DNA of 64,000 bases from Larimichthys crocea (taxonomy: Eukaryota; Chordata; Actinopteri; Sciaenidae). Shown here one piece after another: positions 1 to 10,940 of the stretch. The notes under the pieces were generated by a model that saw only the letters and a list, made by a program, of their open reading frames with translations, was not told where the DNA came from and did no database searches. The stretch spans positions 18,993,868 through 19,057,867 of the forward strand of contig NC_040018.1 of NCBI RefSeq assembly GCF_000972845.2. The letters are read 5' to 3'. The translations under genes and the position numbers were made by a program. The stretch's first letter is position 1; each line of letters begins with the position of its first letter.

Positions 1-1085
1 CTGCTTATAACACAATCGAAATGTCATTTCTGTGTTCATGGCCCCGTTAAATTTTGACATATCCTTTTTGACTTTTGCCAAGCTCAGGTCTCCCATTTGA
101 ACTTGTCTGGATACCAAAGAATATTACTTTTTGGTTACCACATTCATCATCTTCATTGTATCAGAATAAATGTAGGAGAAGAATACAGGTTCTACATACC
201 AAGTCCTAGTTATGTGTAAATGTATTCACTGACTTTGTACGTACAATACATCTACTTTATCAGAATGCACTCAAACTCAAAGAACTAGTGATGAATGATC
301 AATGAAGTCACTCATGTGACTTTAATGTGTGGGGTTTGACTCCAGAGCTTTTTCATACATAATTTGAAAGCTCCTGTCAGTTATAAAAAGTTAAAATCTT
401 CTTCTCTACTATGGTTAAACAAAGAAATAATGAATTTAGTAACACAAATCGGGGATGGCAGGGCTGAAATGAAAGAAGGATTCACATAGTGTCTCTCTTG
501 TTTTTCTGATTTCTAGTTATTGTGAAATCAAAACTCACAACTGATTGCTAAACATGGACACAATCCCAGAATCCTTTAAAACCATAAACTCTGCGATTAG
601 TCTCACACTTGCCAGCCAGACAGGTCCTCCCCAGAGAGATGTGAAGAATTCTTTTCAGTACTTTTATAAGATAACAGTGGAGATCTGCAACAAATAACCG
701 AAGAATTCAGATGGCTTCGAGACGAGTTGATAATGACTCCTGCCCACCTTCAACATTCACTTACCTCAGTGAAATCTCTCTGTCAAGCTTGGAACATTGC
801 TCTGCACTTTTAAAATCATCCTCCTGCCCATCAGTCTGGAGCCCCACTTGATTTTAAAGATATTAAAGAAATCCTCCCTTGATTTTAAGTCATTGTAGAT
901 TTATCTCTGTGCTGCCATTTTTATAGAATATTTTAGAAAAAAATATCACTTCAACAATCAGATATTTGAACATTCTTAATTTGACTTTCACTCTCTGAGT
1001 CACCAATGACTTACTGCTTAGTACCAACATAAGCCTGTATTAATTCTTCTTGACTTCAAATAGTGGACCACAATGTACTGAATTT
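1..1085. other. Non-coding AT-rich DNA, nothing recognised
   Basis: I see no plausible gene, RNA or element ends here. The DNA is AT-rich and mostly unique-looking. A donor-like splice sequence on the minus strand near 760-768 has no convincing partner acceptor. Confidence 0.5.
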
Positions 1086-1089
1086 ATCA

Positions 1090-1380
1090 GCTGTCTGAAA
1101 ACTATGTTGTGGTACTGGATTGGTTCATATGTTGAACAGGTCCTTCTCTATTAGGCTTGAGATACCTCTTCCATTTATGCTCCTCTCTTTTGTGGGGTCT
1201 TCCAGGGGTCTATTCTGGGTCTTCGTTTTACCATATACATGCTACCTGGGGAAAATCATGCCTAAAGACATATTAGCAATTATTTTCATTGCTATGTGGA
1301 TGACACAACTGTTTGTCCCAACTGTATGTTGAATGACTCCAAATCAGACTGACACATTAAATTATAGGGGGACACCATAC
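1090..1380 (+). pseudogene. Decayed LINE reverse transcriptase fragment (Rex1/L2-like)
   Basis: A short, broken piece of a non-LTR retrotransposon reverse transcriptase, the enzyme that copies element RNA into DNA at the insertion site. In one frame 1191-1220 reads CGVFQGSILG, matching the family motif GVPQGSxLGP, and 1293-1304 reads YVDD, the catalytic motif (usually YADD) with both aspartates kept. An in-frame TAA lies at about 1263. Upstream, LNRSFSIRL (about 1132-1158), typical of the segment before that motif, is in another frame, so at least one frameshift separates them. No 5' part, 3' UTR or flanking duplication is visible. The clade is from memory; CR1 or another Jockey-group family is possible. 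It is certainly inactive. Confidence 0.75.
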
Positions 1381-2282
1381 AGAGTTATATCTTGGTGGAG
1401 GACCACTTTTTGTAGCTTTCGCACATCTTCCTGGAGCTGGTTTATCTGTTGTTTGGTTGTGGTTCTCAGTGATTGTGTGCTATAGATTTTTTGTTTCTGA
1501 TATTGTTCCTTTGTAAAGTGGGCTCATTTTATTTTAACTTCAGGCTGATTTTATTTGGCCAAAACATAATTTCCAATTAAACGTAACGTAACATTTTTTT
1601 TCCTTGGTCTTGTTTGCACTGCAACTGGTTTGGTATTGCAGCTCAGCCTGCACTGACCTAAAGCTCTCCATTTGGGACACTAGGAATGCCACTGGTCAAT
1701 TAAAATACGAGTGTGTTTATTCTTTCCTTTTTGGGTTGTTTGAATTCACTAATTAATTTATACAGGCTTATTTACTGTTTAAGTTTCTTTTCAGTCTGTT
1801 GGTTGTTAATTTAAAAGATTTATTCTTTTTCTGTTTTCTACAGATTGTTTTGGTTTGTTTGTTTGTTTGCTTTGTGTTTTATATTATATTTTCACATTAT
1901 TTATTAAACAGTTTCCCTGCTTGTATTGTTCCATTTGGTCAACTATGTGTGAGCGTGTTTAATATGTATTTTGTACTCACGGTTGAATATTCTCATGGCA
2001 TTTATCTGCCCCCTCCTAACAGGCTTACCTTCGATAATTGTTTACTCTTCTCTCTTGCTGGACAGCTGTTGTGCAGAGTAGCAAACAGTGATGGAGTTGT
2101 TCACTGATTTCTTTGAGTACTCACAGTGTCATTTGTGGAGTTCACAGGTGGCGTGTGGCATCAAGACGATGCAGATCCCCTTATGCTACTGTAGATTTTT
2201 ACTACACTTAGCACTGCCTAAATTGGGAATTAAATGTGCCAGTAATAGTGGGAAGAGTTTTTAAATACAAATATATACTCAC
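1381..2282. other. Non-coding, T-rich, nothing recognised
   Basis: T-rich low-complexity tracts produce a 102-residue open frame at 1799-2107 dominated by Phe, Leu and Val; I do not regard it as a gene. No element ends are seen. The interval may hold further decayed sequence of the LINE at 1.1-1.4 kb, but nothing is readable. Confidence 0.45.
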
Positions 2283-2312
2283 CTTCCCTCCTCCTGGTGC
2301 ACCTATCACATC
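2283..2312 (-). other. Exon-like 30-nt segment with splice-like flanks (candidate only)
   Basis: On the minus strand a pyrimidine-rich tract ending in CAG precedes a 30-nt segment followed by a strong donor-like sequence AAG/GTGAGT. One frame reads DVIGAPGGGK, glycine-rich and vaguely P-loop-like. Only 30 nt are involved, and strong donor-like matches are expected by chance several times in 64 kb on two strands. No adjoining exon was found, so this is a weak candidate. Confidence 0.12.
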
Positions 2313-2319
2313 CTGGTGT

Positions 2320-4135
2320 AATAAAAGAAAACAAGCTGCCTACCTTTTTCTTTCTTTCTTTCTTTTTTTTTTTTTTGCTGTGGGAGTATTTTCTCTGCTG
2401 CCCTCTCCATTGGTCCAAAAGGTCATTGGGTCCTGTTTACTTACGTGAGGATCCATAATGCATGGCTTGTATCGTTTACTTAAGGGACTCCCTGTGCCAC
2501 TCATCACTCCCTACTCTGTATGTGACAGAGAGGCCAAAGGAGAGAGGAGATAACCAAGTGTCAGGTCAGTCCTTGGGATAACTCTATGCATACATATAAG
2601 TGCAGTCACACACACACACACTCAACTCTGTGGGCCCACAAGAGGGGGAAATAAACACTTGAGGGGTAGATATAAGAATCTCCCGAGTGTTTGCTTTCAT
2701 GCTTTGATAAACTAGTTTTCTCTGAAGAATAAACTTTGACCTGGTATGTAGAATATCAGTGTATTATTGTCTCTCTTATGAGCTACTGAATTATTAATTA
2801 GCAAGTCAAACACATACATTACAATTTTATGTTCTTATCTATAACATAAATATAAAGTGTACACAGTAAATACAGCAGATGACACAGGACCAACATTCAA
2901 AATGCAATTAAATGAATCATGAGGTACGTTAATTTACAAAAGAAGGGCAAAAATTACTAAAGAGGTCAGGTGCATGTCCAAGTGGTCATATGGACAGTTC
3001 AGGGGTTGCCTCAGCGTGTAACCTAAACACAAGGTCCCAGACCTTCACTTGGATGGGATTAAACGTGTGAGTGTGTGCGTTCATGTGTCTATGCATGCAT
3101 ATGTGTCATTACATGTGCATGCTGGCGGCATGTGTCCATGTGTCAGGGGACCCTGACACCTGCTGATGAAGAAATCAAGTCAGAGAGTGCTCCTGCAGTC
3201 ACAAGCTGCCCTCCTACCCCAGGAGTCTTTCTCACCGGTCTGTCATATTGGCTGATGGTCACCTCTCAATGCCCACAGTCTGATTGCAAACATGCCTTTT
3301 CTGTATGTCTATATGTCTCTGGTGAAGTCACTCACATCAACCCCTGTTCTAGAGCTGTATTTCTCTGCTGGTCTTTCTTGGTCTTTCTATGCAGTTGTGT
3401 GTGTTGGTTGGGTATACACAATCTCTATAATGACAAAGGCTTTTACAGGGAAGGAAGCAACATAAAAACAGCTAGCCTTAGTATTACAAAAGTAATAATT
3501 ATTATTAATGATAACTGAAATTTGGATTAATTTTAACAAAAAGAAGGTGTGGTAAACTGTAAAGGAACAAAGGGCAAGCAGATGCTGTTCAACAGCCCAA
3601 AAACCCACAATGAAGCAGAACCCATAAACAAGTGAGTCCAACAAAATAAAAAAGTGAAAAAGTGTGCACAATGTCAAACTCAAACAAAGCCATCAGCAGA
3701 AAATCTAATATCAACAGTGTCCAGTAAGTCATGACAGTGAGCCAGCATGTACAACTCCTACAACTGAAGCAACTGAATGGAATTCAGCCATCATTCATTT
3801 TGTTATTTACACCTGTGCTTTTCCTACAATGAATAGTCAACATGTCCTCAAAGGCCCCACAGCAGTATTCTTTGTATAGGATTAACAGCCTGTCTGTCAA
3901 AGACAGCTGGGCTCCCATTAACCTACTGTTCCTCCTCCTTTTTGTGAACAGGCTTTCTATGCTGAGCCCTGGTTAACACTTAACATTTATTTAGAAATAT
4001 GTACAATTTAACCATGTTCAGCTGAAACAATGAATGTCTTGGAACTATATTTTGACACAAGGTCCCACGTCAAGACAGGGTCTCAAGATCAGGCAATAAA
4101 GTAGGACCCAACACATATCATGTTTGTTAATAATT
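2320..4135. other. Non-coding, with short CTTT and CA tracts
   Basis: Contains a T-rich (CTTT)n tract at about 2349-2379 and a short (CA)n at about 2606-2621. A 147-residue open frame at 3075-3518 begins in a GTGT/ATGC-rich tract and has no recognisable domain. No transposon ends are recognised. Confidence 0.45.
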
Positions 4136-4145
4136 AATCTTGAAA

Positions 4146-4425
4146 CCCATCGGCTATAGTCTGACAGTGATTTAGCCTCTGGGGAAATGTTTCAGGGCTT
4201 CCAGTGTATCCAGCGGATATCCGGAAAATGGACAATGGATATCCAGGCCAATATTTTCTCTGCAGTTGGATTAGCAACTTGATACACACACAACAAGATG
4301 ACACATTTCTGCTAATGTTTATGAACAGATATATGCAGATGAATACAGATATTCTTAAAAAGCAGAAGTTAAATAGGTGATCGTTTCTGAGAATAATACA
4401 ACAAACAACGTGAAAATTAAAGGTC
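4146..4425 (+). repeat. Unclassified interspersed repeat, copy 1
   Basis: About 240 bp here align by eye with 16655-16890. Shared landmarks in the same order are TTTCAGGGCTTC, CAGCGGATATCC, ATGGATATC, CTCTGCAGT and ATTAGCAACTTGA. I see no coding capacity, tRNA-like head or clear terminal repeats. The Harbinger element that begins at 4429 is inserted in or immediately beside this repeat, so this copy is the older. The family name is unknown to me; it resembles repeats I associate with teleosts. Confidence 0.65.
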
Positions 4426-4694
4426 CTGGGGCCTCATGTACGAATACTTGCGTGGATTTCCTACTAAAACTTGGCGTACGCCAGAACCCGGAAACTGTCG
4501 TACGCACAAAAATATTCAGATGTATCAAAGTGTGCGTTCGCATGGATCCAAGCACGTTTCTTTTGTACATGCCAATCAACGTGGAATTGAGCGCACGTGC
4601 AACTCCTCCCTGTCCACGCCCCATTTACATATGCAAATCTATTTAAATAGGCCCTGGACCTGAGATTCACCTCTTTGTCCGATCAGATAACGCG

Positions 4695-4905
4695 ATGAAC
4701 AAAGGAAAGAAAATGAATTTCACAGAGTCTAAGCTAAAGATTCTAGTGAATGAAGTGGAGATTCTGTTTGGTTCCCTGTCAACAGGGATAAATATGACCA
4801 AAAAAAAAGACGTGAGTGGGAGCGTGTGTGTGAGGCTGGAAATGCCGTGGGATCCGAGCAGCGCACACACAGGTGTGGACAGGTGTGGCGCTGCGGCTGA
4901 CATTT
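4695..4905 (+). pseudogene. Harbinger Myb/SANT-like accessory protein, N-terminal remnant
   Basis: The reading begins at an ATG at 4695 with MNKGKKMNFTESKLKILVNE, the start expected for the Harbinger Myb-like/trihelix DNA-binding protein, which in this superfamily helps the transposase reach the nucleus and bind element ends. After the lysine run at about 4800-4810 the homology moves to another frame (REWERVCEAGNAVGSEQRT, about 4811-4867), so a frameshift in the A-tract breaks the gene. Only the first helices remain; the rest was removed by the internal deletion. Identification rests on the pattern of conserved residues and the location inside a TIR-bounded Harbinger element. Confidence 0.7.
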
Positions 4906-5088
4906 TACGCCCGCTTTTACTGACAAGAATACTGAACACAGGGAGACAATCAGGGGCTTGTTAGAAAGCTCTGCAGCTCTAATTTCACCAGCAGAAAATA
5001 AAGAAAACCAAAAACATGATATTTGAATGCGCACATGCCCAAATATGCACTGGCACACTGGCACGGCTTCTGGGTAAGTAAAGAGTTT

Positions 5089-5145
5089 ATTCGTTTAATT
5101 GTTTCGTATGTAATCCAGCGTTACATACGGGACAATTAAACGAAT
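5089..5145. repeat. 25-bp inverted repeat with 7-nt loop at the Harbinger deletion junction
   Basis: Left arm 5089-5113 and right arm 5121-5145 are complementary at 23 of 25 positions, separated by a 7-nt spacer (TCCAGCG). The right arm abuts the C-terminal remnant of the transposase reading (GWLL, minus strand), where homology to the family stops. The hairpin therefore sits at the inner edge of the deletion rather than being a normal terminal repeat. Confidence 0.85.
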
Positions 5146-5621
5146 AGAAGCCACCCATCGCGCACCGTGCCAGCCTCCAGCCTGTTCTCAGCCATGCTGT
5201 TAGTCATAATGAATGAGTCGTGCGTTGAACCAGGCCACCTTGCCACGATGTTAGTTAGCTGCATTCGCGCATCACATATGATTTGAACATTGATGGAATT
5301 AAAATGTTTCCTACTTAGATAAACAGCTCCCGCTGGAATTCCCCTGTTGCCAGGAACCCCAGTGTAGTCAGCACAACCCCGAGCTACTCGCCGGCCCCTG
5401 TTGCGCTCTCGGGCCGGCCGTAGCTCTGTGCACAACTCCAGTAACACTGGCCTTGGTAACCGAAATCGGCTTATGAGCCAATTATCATGGTTTGCAAGTA
5501 AATCCTTGCGTTCCTTAAATCGCTCACGGCGGTCCGTTGCAAGGTCCTCTAACAACGCTAGCGCTGCCCTTGTTAATACCATTATCTTAATCACATTACG
5601 CATGCTTTTATATCCACCCAT
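5136..5621 (-). pseudogene. HARBI1-like Harbinger transposase, internally deleted
   Basis: A 161-residue open frame on the minus strand retains two blocks of a HARBI1-like DDE transposase, the nuclease that excises and inserts Harbinger elements. Residues about 34-75 (FKERKDLLANHDNWLISRF followed by RLPRPVLLELC) match the N-terminal region. Residues about 96-140 (IPAGAVYLSRKHFNSINVQ, then ICDARMQLTNI and RWPGSTHDSF) match the catalytic core with two candidate acidic residues, D of CDA and D of HDS. Intact proteins are about 350 residues. The middle is missing and the frame ends soon after GWLL, losing the rest of the DDE core. The first ~30 residues may precede the genuine start. It stays open despite the deletion, which suggests a fairly recent loss, but it cannot be a working enzyme. 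Confidence 0.8.
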
Positions 5622-5907
5622 ATAACTGCAAACACGTGGGTGTGTTAATTGTTCATAAGTGTGTCTCTGCTGTGCACATCACTCTGATGACTACTTGTTT
5701 TCACATTATTAACAGTTTCCCAGCTTCACCTCTAAGTGTCACCAAAGGAACAATAGCTGTAGAAACGTGCGTACGACAGCTATGAAATTGGCGTGGGGCA
5801 CGCACATTTCTACGATTGTTTCACGTTTGATACTTTTGAACGTGAGCGTGGGAAAGGACGTACGCCACTTTTTTGTGCGTACGCATGCTTTGTACATGAG
5901 GCCCCTG

Positions 5908-7608
5908 CTCTCTGACAAAAGTGCTTTTAATTATTGATTTACTAAACCTCAGCTCAGATTGTGAGTGTGTTTGTGTGTGTGTGTTTTAGAGTTTACCTGT
6001 GGTCACCAAACTCCTTGTACTAATAATTAATCAGTACTAATAACTAAGTTGTCCTGCCCTAACAGGGGGCAACAATTAACAGCTGCAACAAAACAAAACA
6101 GTGATGGAGCTGTGAAGTATTTACAGCTTTTACCTGCCCACACAGTCATGAGAAGAGCTCCAATCAGGCAAATAACTGAAAGGCCTGTGTGGGTGGACCC
6201 ACATGGATTGATGTGGGTTTTTTTTCTATAAACTGTTGTTTCCATATCACAAAATTAGTTAATTGGCCCCCCCCCACAATTGTTTGGATTGTAAGTCACA
6301 AGGTAATTTACAACAACAATAAAAACAATCTAAATGCAGTATGTGAGGGAAAATACATATATCTTAAAGATCCAAAAATCAATTAACCTGCGTTCTTTTC
6401 CTTTCTAGTGTATGAAATTAATTTTCCTCTATCAATATGATGCATTATTAAAGTGCTGTTGGAAGAAAGAGCAGTAGAACCATGTTTGCAAATATATGTT
6501 TCCCACTGCAATTACTGAACTGGCAAAACAAATCTCTTTTATTTGACCCACATTAAATGCAAATAAACTTAAAGTACAGTGGTTGGAAAGCAGGACCAAG
6601 TCTCCTATGACAACACAAAGTTTTCCACATACAGCATATGTGGACAGCTCATAGTCCCTCAACAAAGTAGCTCAGTGCTGTTTCCACCCTATGAGAAAAT
6701 ATAAGGCAGAGTTAAAGTCGATGGAAGAGGAAGGAGCTAGCTGCAGCTCAGAAATCATTCCCTCCAAACCTGTTTAATTACATTGTGCAGCCCAATGTGA
6801 AAAGGTGTCAGAAGAGCAGAGCAGCGAATCCTGTCCTAATGAATGGAAACAGATGGATGAGACAGCGAGTAGGGCTACCGCCAAGAACTGGGGTGGCACA
6901 GAGGCAAAGAGGGTGCCAGGGAAAGAAAAGAGTGCCAGATAGAGATGAGGAAAAGAGGGAGAATGATGAAGGGGTGGATCAGGGACAAAGCCAAAGTTTT
7001 GAACTGTCATACAGCTTTCCACATCTTCTGAAAATATGTCTATTTTTTTCAAAGGCAGTCATACACAAATGCTGTGGCAGAGGATGCAAATTTGTCTACA
7101 TTCAATCCTCCATCGAGAGTAGAGTGAGCATCATTTTTAGCCCTTAAACGATAATGAGTGGTGCATAAAGCACTGGCATAAGATGGGGAATAGTGGTGAG
7201 CGAAAGACTACAAACCCACAACCCTGCATCTATTTTTTTTAATTTTTTTTGATATAACAAGAATTCCCTAAAGAGTGAGATAATTATATTTGTTTCCAGT
7301 GCAAATCAACATGTCTCAGGAGTCTCTTGATTGTAATCAGCAGTTATCAAGTTACAAATAAAGATATTTTGTGCTTATTGTTCTTGATCATATTTTTTCC
7401 CAATTTAACATACACTGACACTTTTCAAGCTAAAAAGTAGACTGTCCTACAAAGAAAAGTGACAACAACAGCTGTTTCTGCAAATAATCTGCAAAAAGAT
7501 ATGATATGATAAAGCAGGTCGGGGTAGATGGATCAGCCAATACAAGTCATAATAAGTAATTTTTTTGTCTTAACCTAGCCAAACCTTAATCATAGCGCCT
7601 GACACTGA
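5908..7608. other. Non-coding, short GT tract, nothing recognised
   Basis: Contains a short GT-rich tract at about 5963-5985 and a C-run near 6266. A 120-residue open frame at 6785-7147 is highly charged at first and then unstructured, with no recognisable domain. No element ends seen. Confidence 0.45.
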
Positions 7609-7609
7609 C

Positions 7610-7697
<88 letters not shown>

Positions 7698-7700
7698 GTC
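7609..7700 (+). repeat. (TCTA)n tetranucleotide microsatellite
   Basis: About 21 uninterrupted TCTA/ATCT units from about 7611 to 7694, ending in slightly degenerate TCTG units. Long pure tetranucleotide arrays like this are usually length-polymorphic between individuals. Confidence 0.98.
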
Positions 7701-8147
7701 TGTTCTTTACACCTTTGCTGAGACAAAGAAATCTTTTTTAATGAGGATCCAATAATGCTATAAAGGGTGCATTAAAGCGAGATAATGGGTCATGGAGGTT
7801 GAGAGAAACCTCCCCTGAGCACTGTGAATTAGCTTTAGCTGAGTGAGTGCAGGGATTACTTTCCAGGCTGAAATGGGGTAGTTGTTTAGACAGGGATATA
7901 GTATTTAAACAGAGGGATTTCTTTGCCAGACCTCCATGTCTTCCTTAGACACACAATCGCTCACATTTCTGCATAAACACAGGCGAACACACAGAGGAAC
8001 AGTATGGAGATAACACCATGAACAGCTTTTGGTACATGGATTGGCAGACAATCTTTTCCTGTCAACTCAGTTTTCATAATAACTTCAAAAAGTTGTTCAT
8101 TATGGCTTATTTCACTTTGTTTTAGTTTAAGTCAGTTTGCCTTAAAG

Positions 8148-8152
<5 letters not shown>

Positions 8153-8195
<43 letters not shown>

Positions 8196-8262
8196 TATAA
8201 ATATATATATATAGATATATATATATATATTATATAATATATATATTATATATTTATTTTTG
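8153..8262 (+). repeat. Compound (CA)n-(TA)n microsatellite
   Basis: A (CA)14 run (8153-8180) passes directly into TA-rich sequence with AGATAT interruptions up to about 8262. It adjoins the A/T-rich 3' end of the minus-strand SINE at about 8263-8407, consistent with microsatellite growth from a SINE tail. Confidence 0.95.
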
Positions 8263-8407
8263 ATAGAGACAGCTGAAGAGTGAAAGGATTGTGGGGAGAG
8301 AGAGAGATAGGGAATGACATGCAGTAAAGGGCCGCAGGTCGGATTTCACTGCTGAGCCTTCATACATGGGGCGAATGCTCTACCAACTGAGCTAATTGAC
8401 ACCCCCC
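8263..8407 (-). mobile_element. tRNA-derived SINE, copy A (box B deleted)
   Basis: Read on the minus strand it begins GGGGTGTCAATTAGCTCAG, an RNA polymerase III box-A-like tRNA head, then GTAGAGCAT and GCCCCATGTATGAAGGCTCAG. It next jumps to ATCCGACCTGCGGCCCTTT and the tail region TGTCATTCCC. Compared with the copy at 29911-30107, about 20 bp covering box B (GGTTCGA) are missing, so internal transcription should be lost. The two copies share head, centre and the TGTCATTCCC body motif. No clear target duplication was found because the tail runs into the microsatellite. Confidence 0.8.
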
Positions 8408-8409
8408 AA

Positions 8410-10090
8410 AAAAGCTTTTTAATGAAAGGGTCTGCACGTACCTGTGATGGCCACCAACTGTCTAACACTGTGAGTACATGTCTAAACCTCAAACATGAAA
8501 TATCTCATTTGCTCTCACTGTGTATAGCACCCTTAAATGCTTCCTTAACTAGGTTTTTAACAAGCTAATTAAGTTACTTTCTGAGTCAGCGGCTTGTCAA
8601 GGTTCAGGCTACATTTTAATTAACAGTTAAGAAACACACGGCTCCATCATCACACACGGATCACTGATCAGGGTTTGTGTTGTTTGATTGACTGAAGGGG
8701 CTATTATCATTATCTCTTTAAATGTCTCTGTTTCACACAACTGAAAATAAGGGGTGCTACAGTTATTAAGTTGATGTTTTGAGTTTGGGTGGAAGTCTGT
8801 TAATGCAGATTGACATTTAATGACAGGATGTTGCAAGAACATATGGTAAAATGCAATGTTTTCTGCAGTAAAGCTGCGTCTTTGTGTGTGTGTGCTTGAG
8901 ACTGTCTATATTTGTGTGTACCATAAACTTCTCACAAATCCAGAGTGTTAGAAGTGTTGGCTCAGCTTTAAAAAGCTTTCTGTGAGGTGCTTTTCTCTGC
9001 ATGTGTACCAGCAAAGTGGGGAGGAAAGGCTCAATAGATTGCTTTGTATGGCTAATTTGCTCAGCTCATTAAATATTGAGGTGAAGGCAGATTTGTGTGA
9101 TTGCCAATATACTAGCTCCAGTGGTCTTTGTTATGCCTCAGAGCCTGTGAAATGAAAGGGAATGCACTCACACAGGGAAAAAAAAGTAGTGAAGCTTGTG
9201 TCATTTTTGTGATGCATGCATGAAGATACAGTAGTAGCAACTCAAAAGTTCCCCTTCAAGCTGAAAGCTAGCTGAATGGCAGCCATCTTCCAGCCAAGTT
9301 CCAGCGGCTGGGAGTCCCTCCTTCTCCTGGGCGTGTCTATTTTTTTTAACTGTAACTCCACCTATTCATTTAATTACATGGTATGACCAGGAGATGGTGC
9401 TTCTCTCACAGAATTTCTTTTACAGTTGTTCTACCTGGAGATGACGTAGTTTACACACCTCATTAGCATTCTCATTGCTCAACCTTTTGTTTGTACTTAC
9501 TGTAATGGGCTTTTTGTTCTCCCAGTGTCACACAAATCACAGAGCGGAAAATGCAGCTGTTTTGACTACCGTTTGTACGGACTTACCTGGCCTAAAGCAT
9601 TTATGGTTCAATTTATTTATGCGGGATTTGTACAAAAATAAAAATACAGTAAATAAAAAACAGAAACATTTTCAACAGAAATTTTCAACAGAAATTACAA
9701 AAAAAATAAAATAAAAAATACAAACGGCCCTTCGTCCAAAACTGACAACACATAATGTGACCTACACCGCGGAGACTGGTGATTGTACCGGACTGGAAAG
9801 CAGCCGACAGATTTATTAGGTTATGTTATTATTTAGTAGTCTTAATGGAGGGTGAGTATTTATGGTGTTTATATCCAAATCTACGACATCTAGTATTCTG
9901 TCCTTACATAATTACTGATGCGTCTTTTCTCTCGGGCTTGCGCATGCTCTCCTCGCTCACTCCTGATCTGCATGCAGTGAAAGCCACAGCTGGACACACT
10001 AGTCTATAACAGCTGTTCATATGTAGCCATCAATATGACAGCTTTGGCGGTCCAAAGAATAAATACTCAGAAATCAAGTGTGTTTCATAG
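8410..10090. other. Non-coding, nothing recognised
   Basis: AT-rich with A-rich tracts around 9640-9720. The interval near 9300-9860 is somewhat richer in CpG and may be repeat-derived, but I recognise no family. A donor-like AGG/GTGAGT near 9849 lacks a convincing acceptor. Confidence 0.4.
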
Positions 10091-10094
10091 GCTT

Positions 10095-10211
10095 CAGAAA
10101 GCATCAAACAGATTTTTTTTTTCCATCAACTGATCCACGGACCACTTGGTGCCGTTCTGTGGGGAGCGATCTGAACGGATCGCGGATCAACAATGATCCG
10201 TTGCACCACTA
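10095..10211 (-). mobile_element. Orphan hAT transposon end
   Basis: Read on minus it starts TAGTGGTGCAACGGATCATT and continues with repeated GATCCG/CGGATC motifs at about 10150-10200. A TAGTGGTG-type terminus with subterminal short repeats is typical of vertebrate hAT elements. I could not find a matching second end or the expected 8-bp duplication (outside sequence GCCACATC, 10212-10219) nearby, so this is probably a truncated copy. Confidence 0.55.
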
Positions 10212-10459
10212 GCCACATCCATGATTGGGCTCTGTCTCAGCTGATCGGCTCACCCGCTCACCCCAGCGTATCTGTTCAGATGTGTCTTTATACAGTCTAC
10301 GATGAGAGCAGAACATTTAAATCACTGCTCCTCCCCGTGGACAAATGAGGCATTGCAGCTGGTTTTCACCCAGAATGCTTATGGGCGTTTCTAGTCGGGG
10401 CCTCACTGACTACGTCATCGCAGGGGATCATATTACCGTCACGGACCTGCGAAGGTCCT

Positions 10460-10507
10460 GTCAAGGACCAGTCAAGGACCAGTCATTGACCAGCCAAGGA
10501 CCAGTCA
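10460..10507 (+). repeat. Short tandem repeat, ~11-bp unit
   Basis: The unit TCAAGGACCAG occurs about four times with small changes (TCAAGGACCAG, TCAAGGACCAG, TCATTGACCAG, CCAAGGACCAG). Directly visible, no function evident. Confidence 0.9.
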
Positions 10508-10908
10508 CAGAAACACGGGAACTTTTGAGTCGCTACTACTACACATGGGGCAGCAGTCTACAATTAGCTAGAAGTAGTCACATAGACACCCACCCACAAA
10601 CCTACTTCAACATTAGTTTACATTTGATGTGTCTGGCTCTAGGAATGGCAAAACTGGAAAGTTGTGTCTGTCACTTGTCACTTAATTTCTACTGCTTAAC
10701 TTGAAGTAAGAATTTTTATATTTAATTAACATTAGCAACAATTACCCAATGCTGACTGAAGAATAGGTATATGCTGTATAGCTGTGTATACCCTGTACTA
10801 CACACTACACTACTGGGCTATAGTAATTTGCAAAGAAAACAGGAGCACCTGATAATTAGAAGTATCCAGTATTGAATTTAGAAATGTAACGTTACTATTA
10901 GCACCTTG

Positions 10909-10940
10909 ACATGTCCCTGATGGACATGTCCCTGATGGAC
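10909..10940 (+). repeat. 15-bp tandem duplication
   Basis: The 15-mer GACATGTCCCTGATG occurs twice head to tail and is followed by a further partial GACAGGGA unit. No function evident. Confidence 0.85.

Larger units (their letters stand above)
4426..5907. mobile_element. Internally deleted PIF/Harbinger DNA transposon with TIRs and CTG target duplication
   Basis: Element body 4429-5904 (1,476 bp). It starts GGGCCTCATGTAC and ends with the exact complement, GTACATGAGGCCC; the trinucleotide CTG flanks both sides (4426-4428 and 5905-5907). CWG-type 3-bp duplications are characteristic of vertebrate Harbinger elements. The TIRs are followed by GC-rich subterminal DNA with repeated GTACGC/GCGTAC motifs. 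Inside are remnants of the two usual genes in convergent order: a Myb/SANT-like protein on plus (about 4695-4900) and a HARBI1-like transposase on minus (5621-5136). Intact relatives are around 3 kb or longer, so much of both genes is deleted. Non-autonomous; mobility would depend on a relative elsewhere. Confidence 0.9.

Noticed and set aside
1799..2107. 102-residue plus-strand open frame
   Set aside because: Encoded by T-rich DNA, Phe/Leu/Val-dominated, no domain, no splice or promoter context.
3075..3518. 147-residue plus-strand open frame
   Set aside because: Starts in a GTGT/ATGC-rich tract, Cys-rich composition caused by TGT/TGC repeats, no recognisable domain.
6785..7147. 120-residue plus-strand open frame
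   Set aside because: Charged first half from GA-rich DNA, then unrelated sequence; no homology recognised.
9849..9858. Exon donor AGG/GTGAGT
   Set aside because: No polypyrimidine tract and acceptor within a plausible distance with an open frame.
10345..10704. 119-residue plus-strand open frame
   Set aside because: Its centre is the 11-bp tandem repeat; no conserved blocks.
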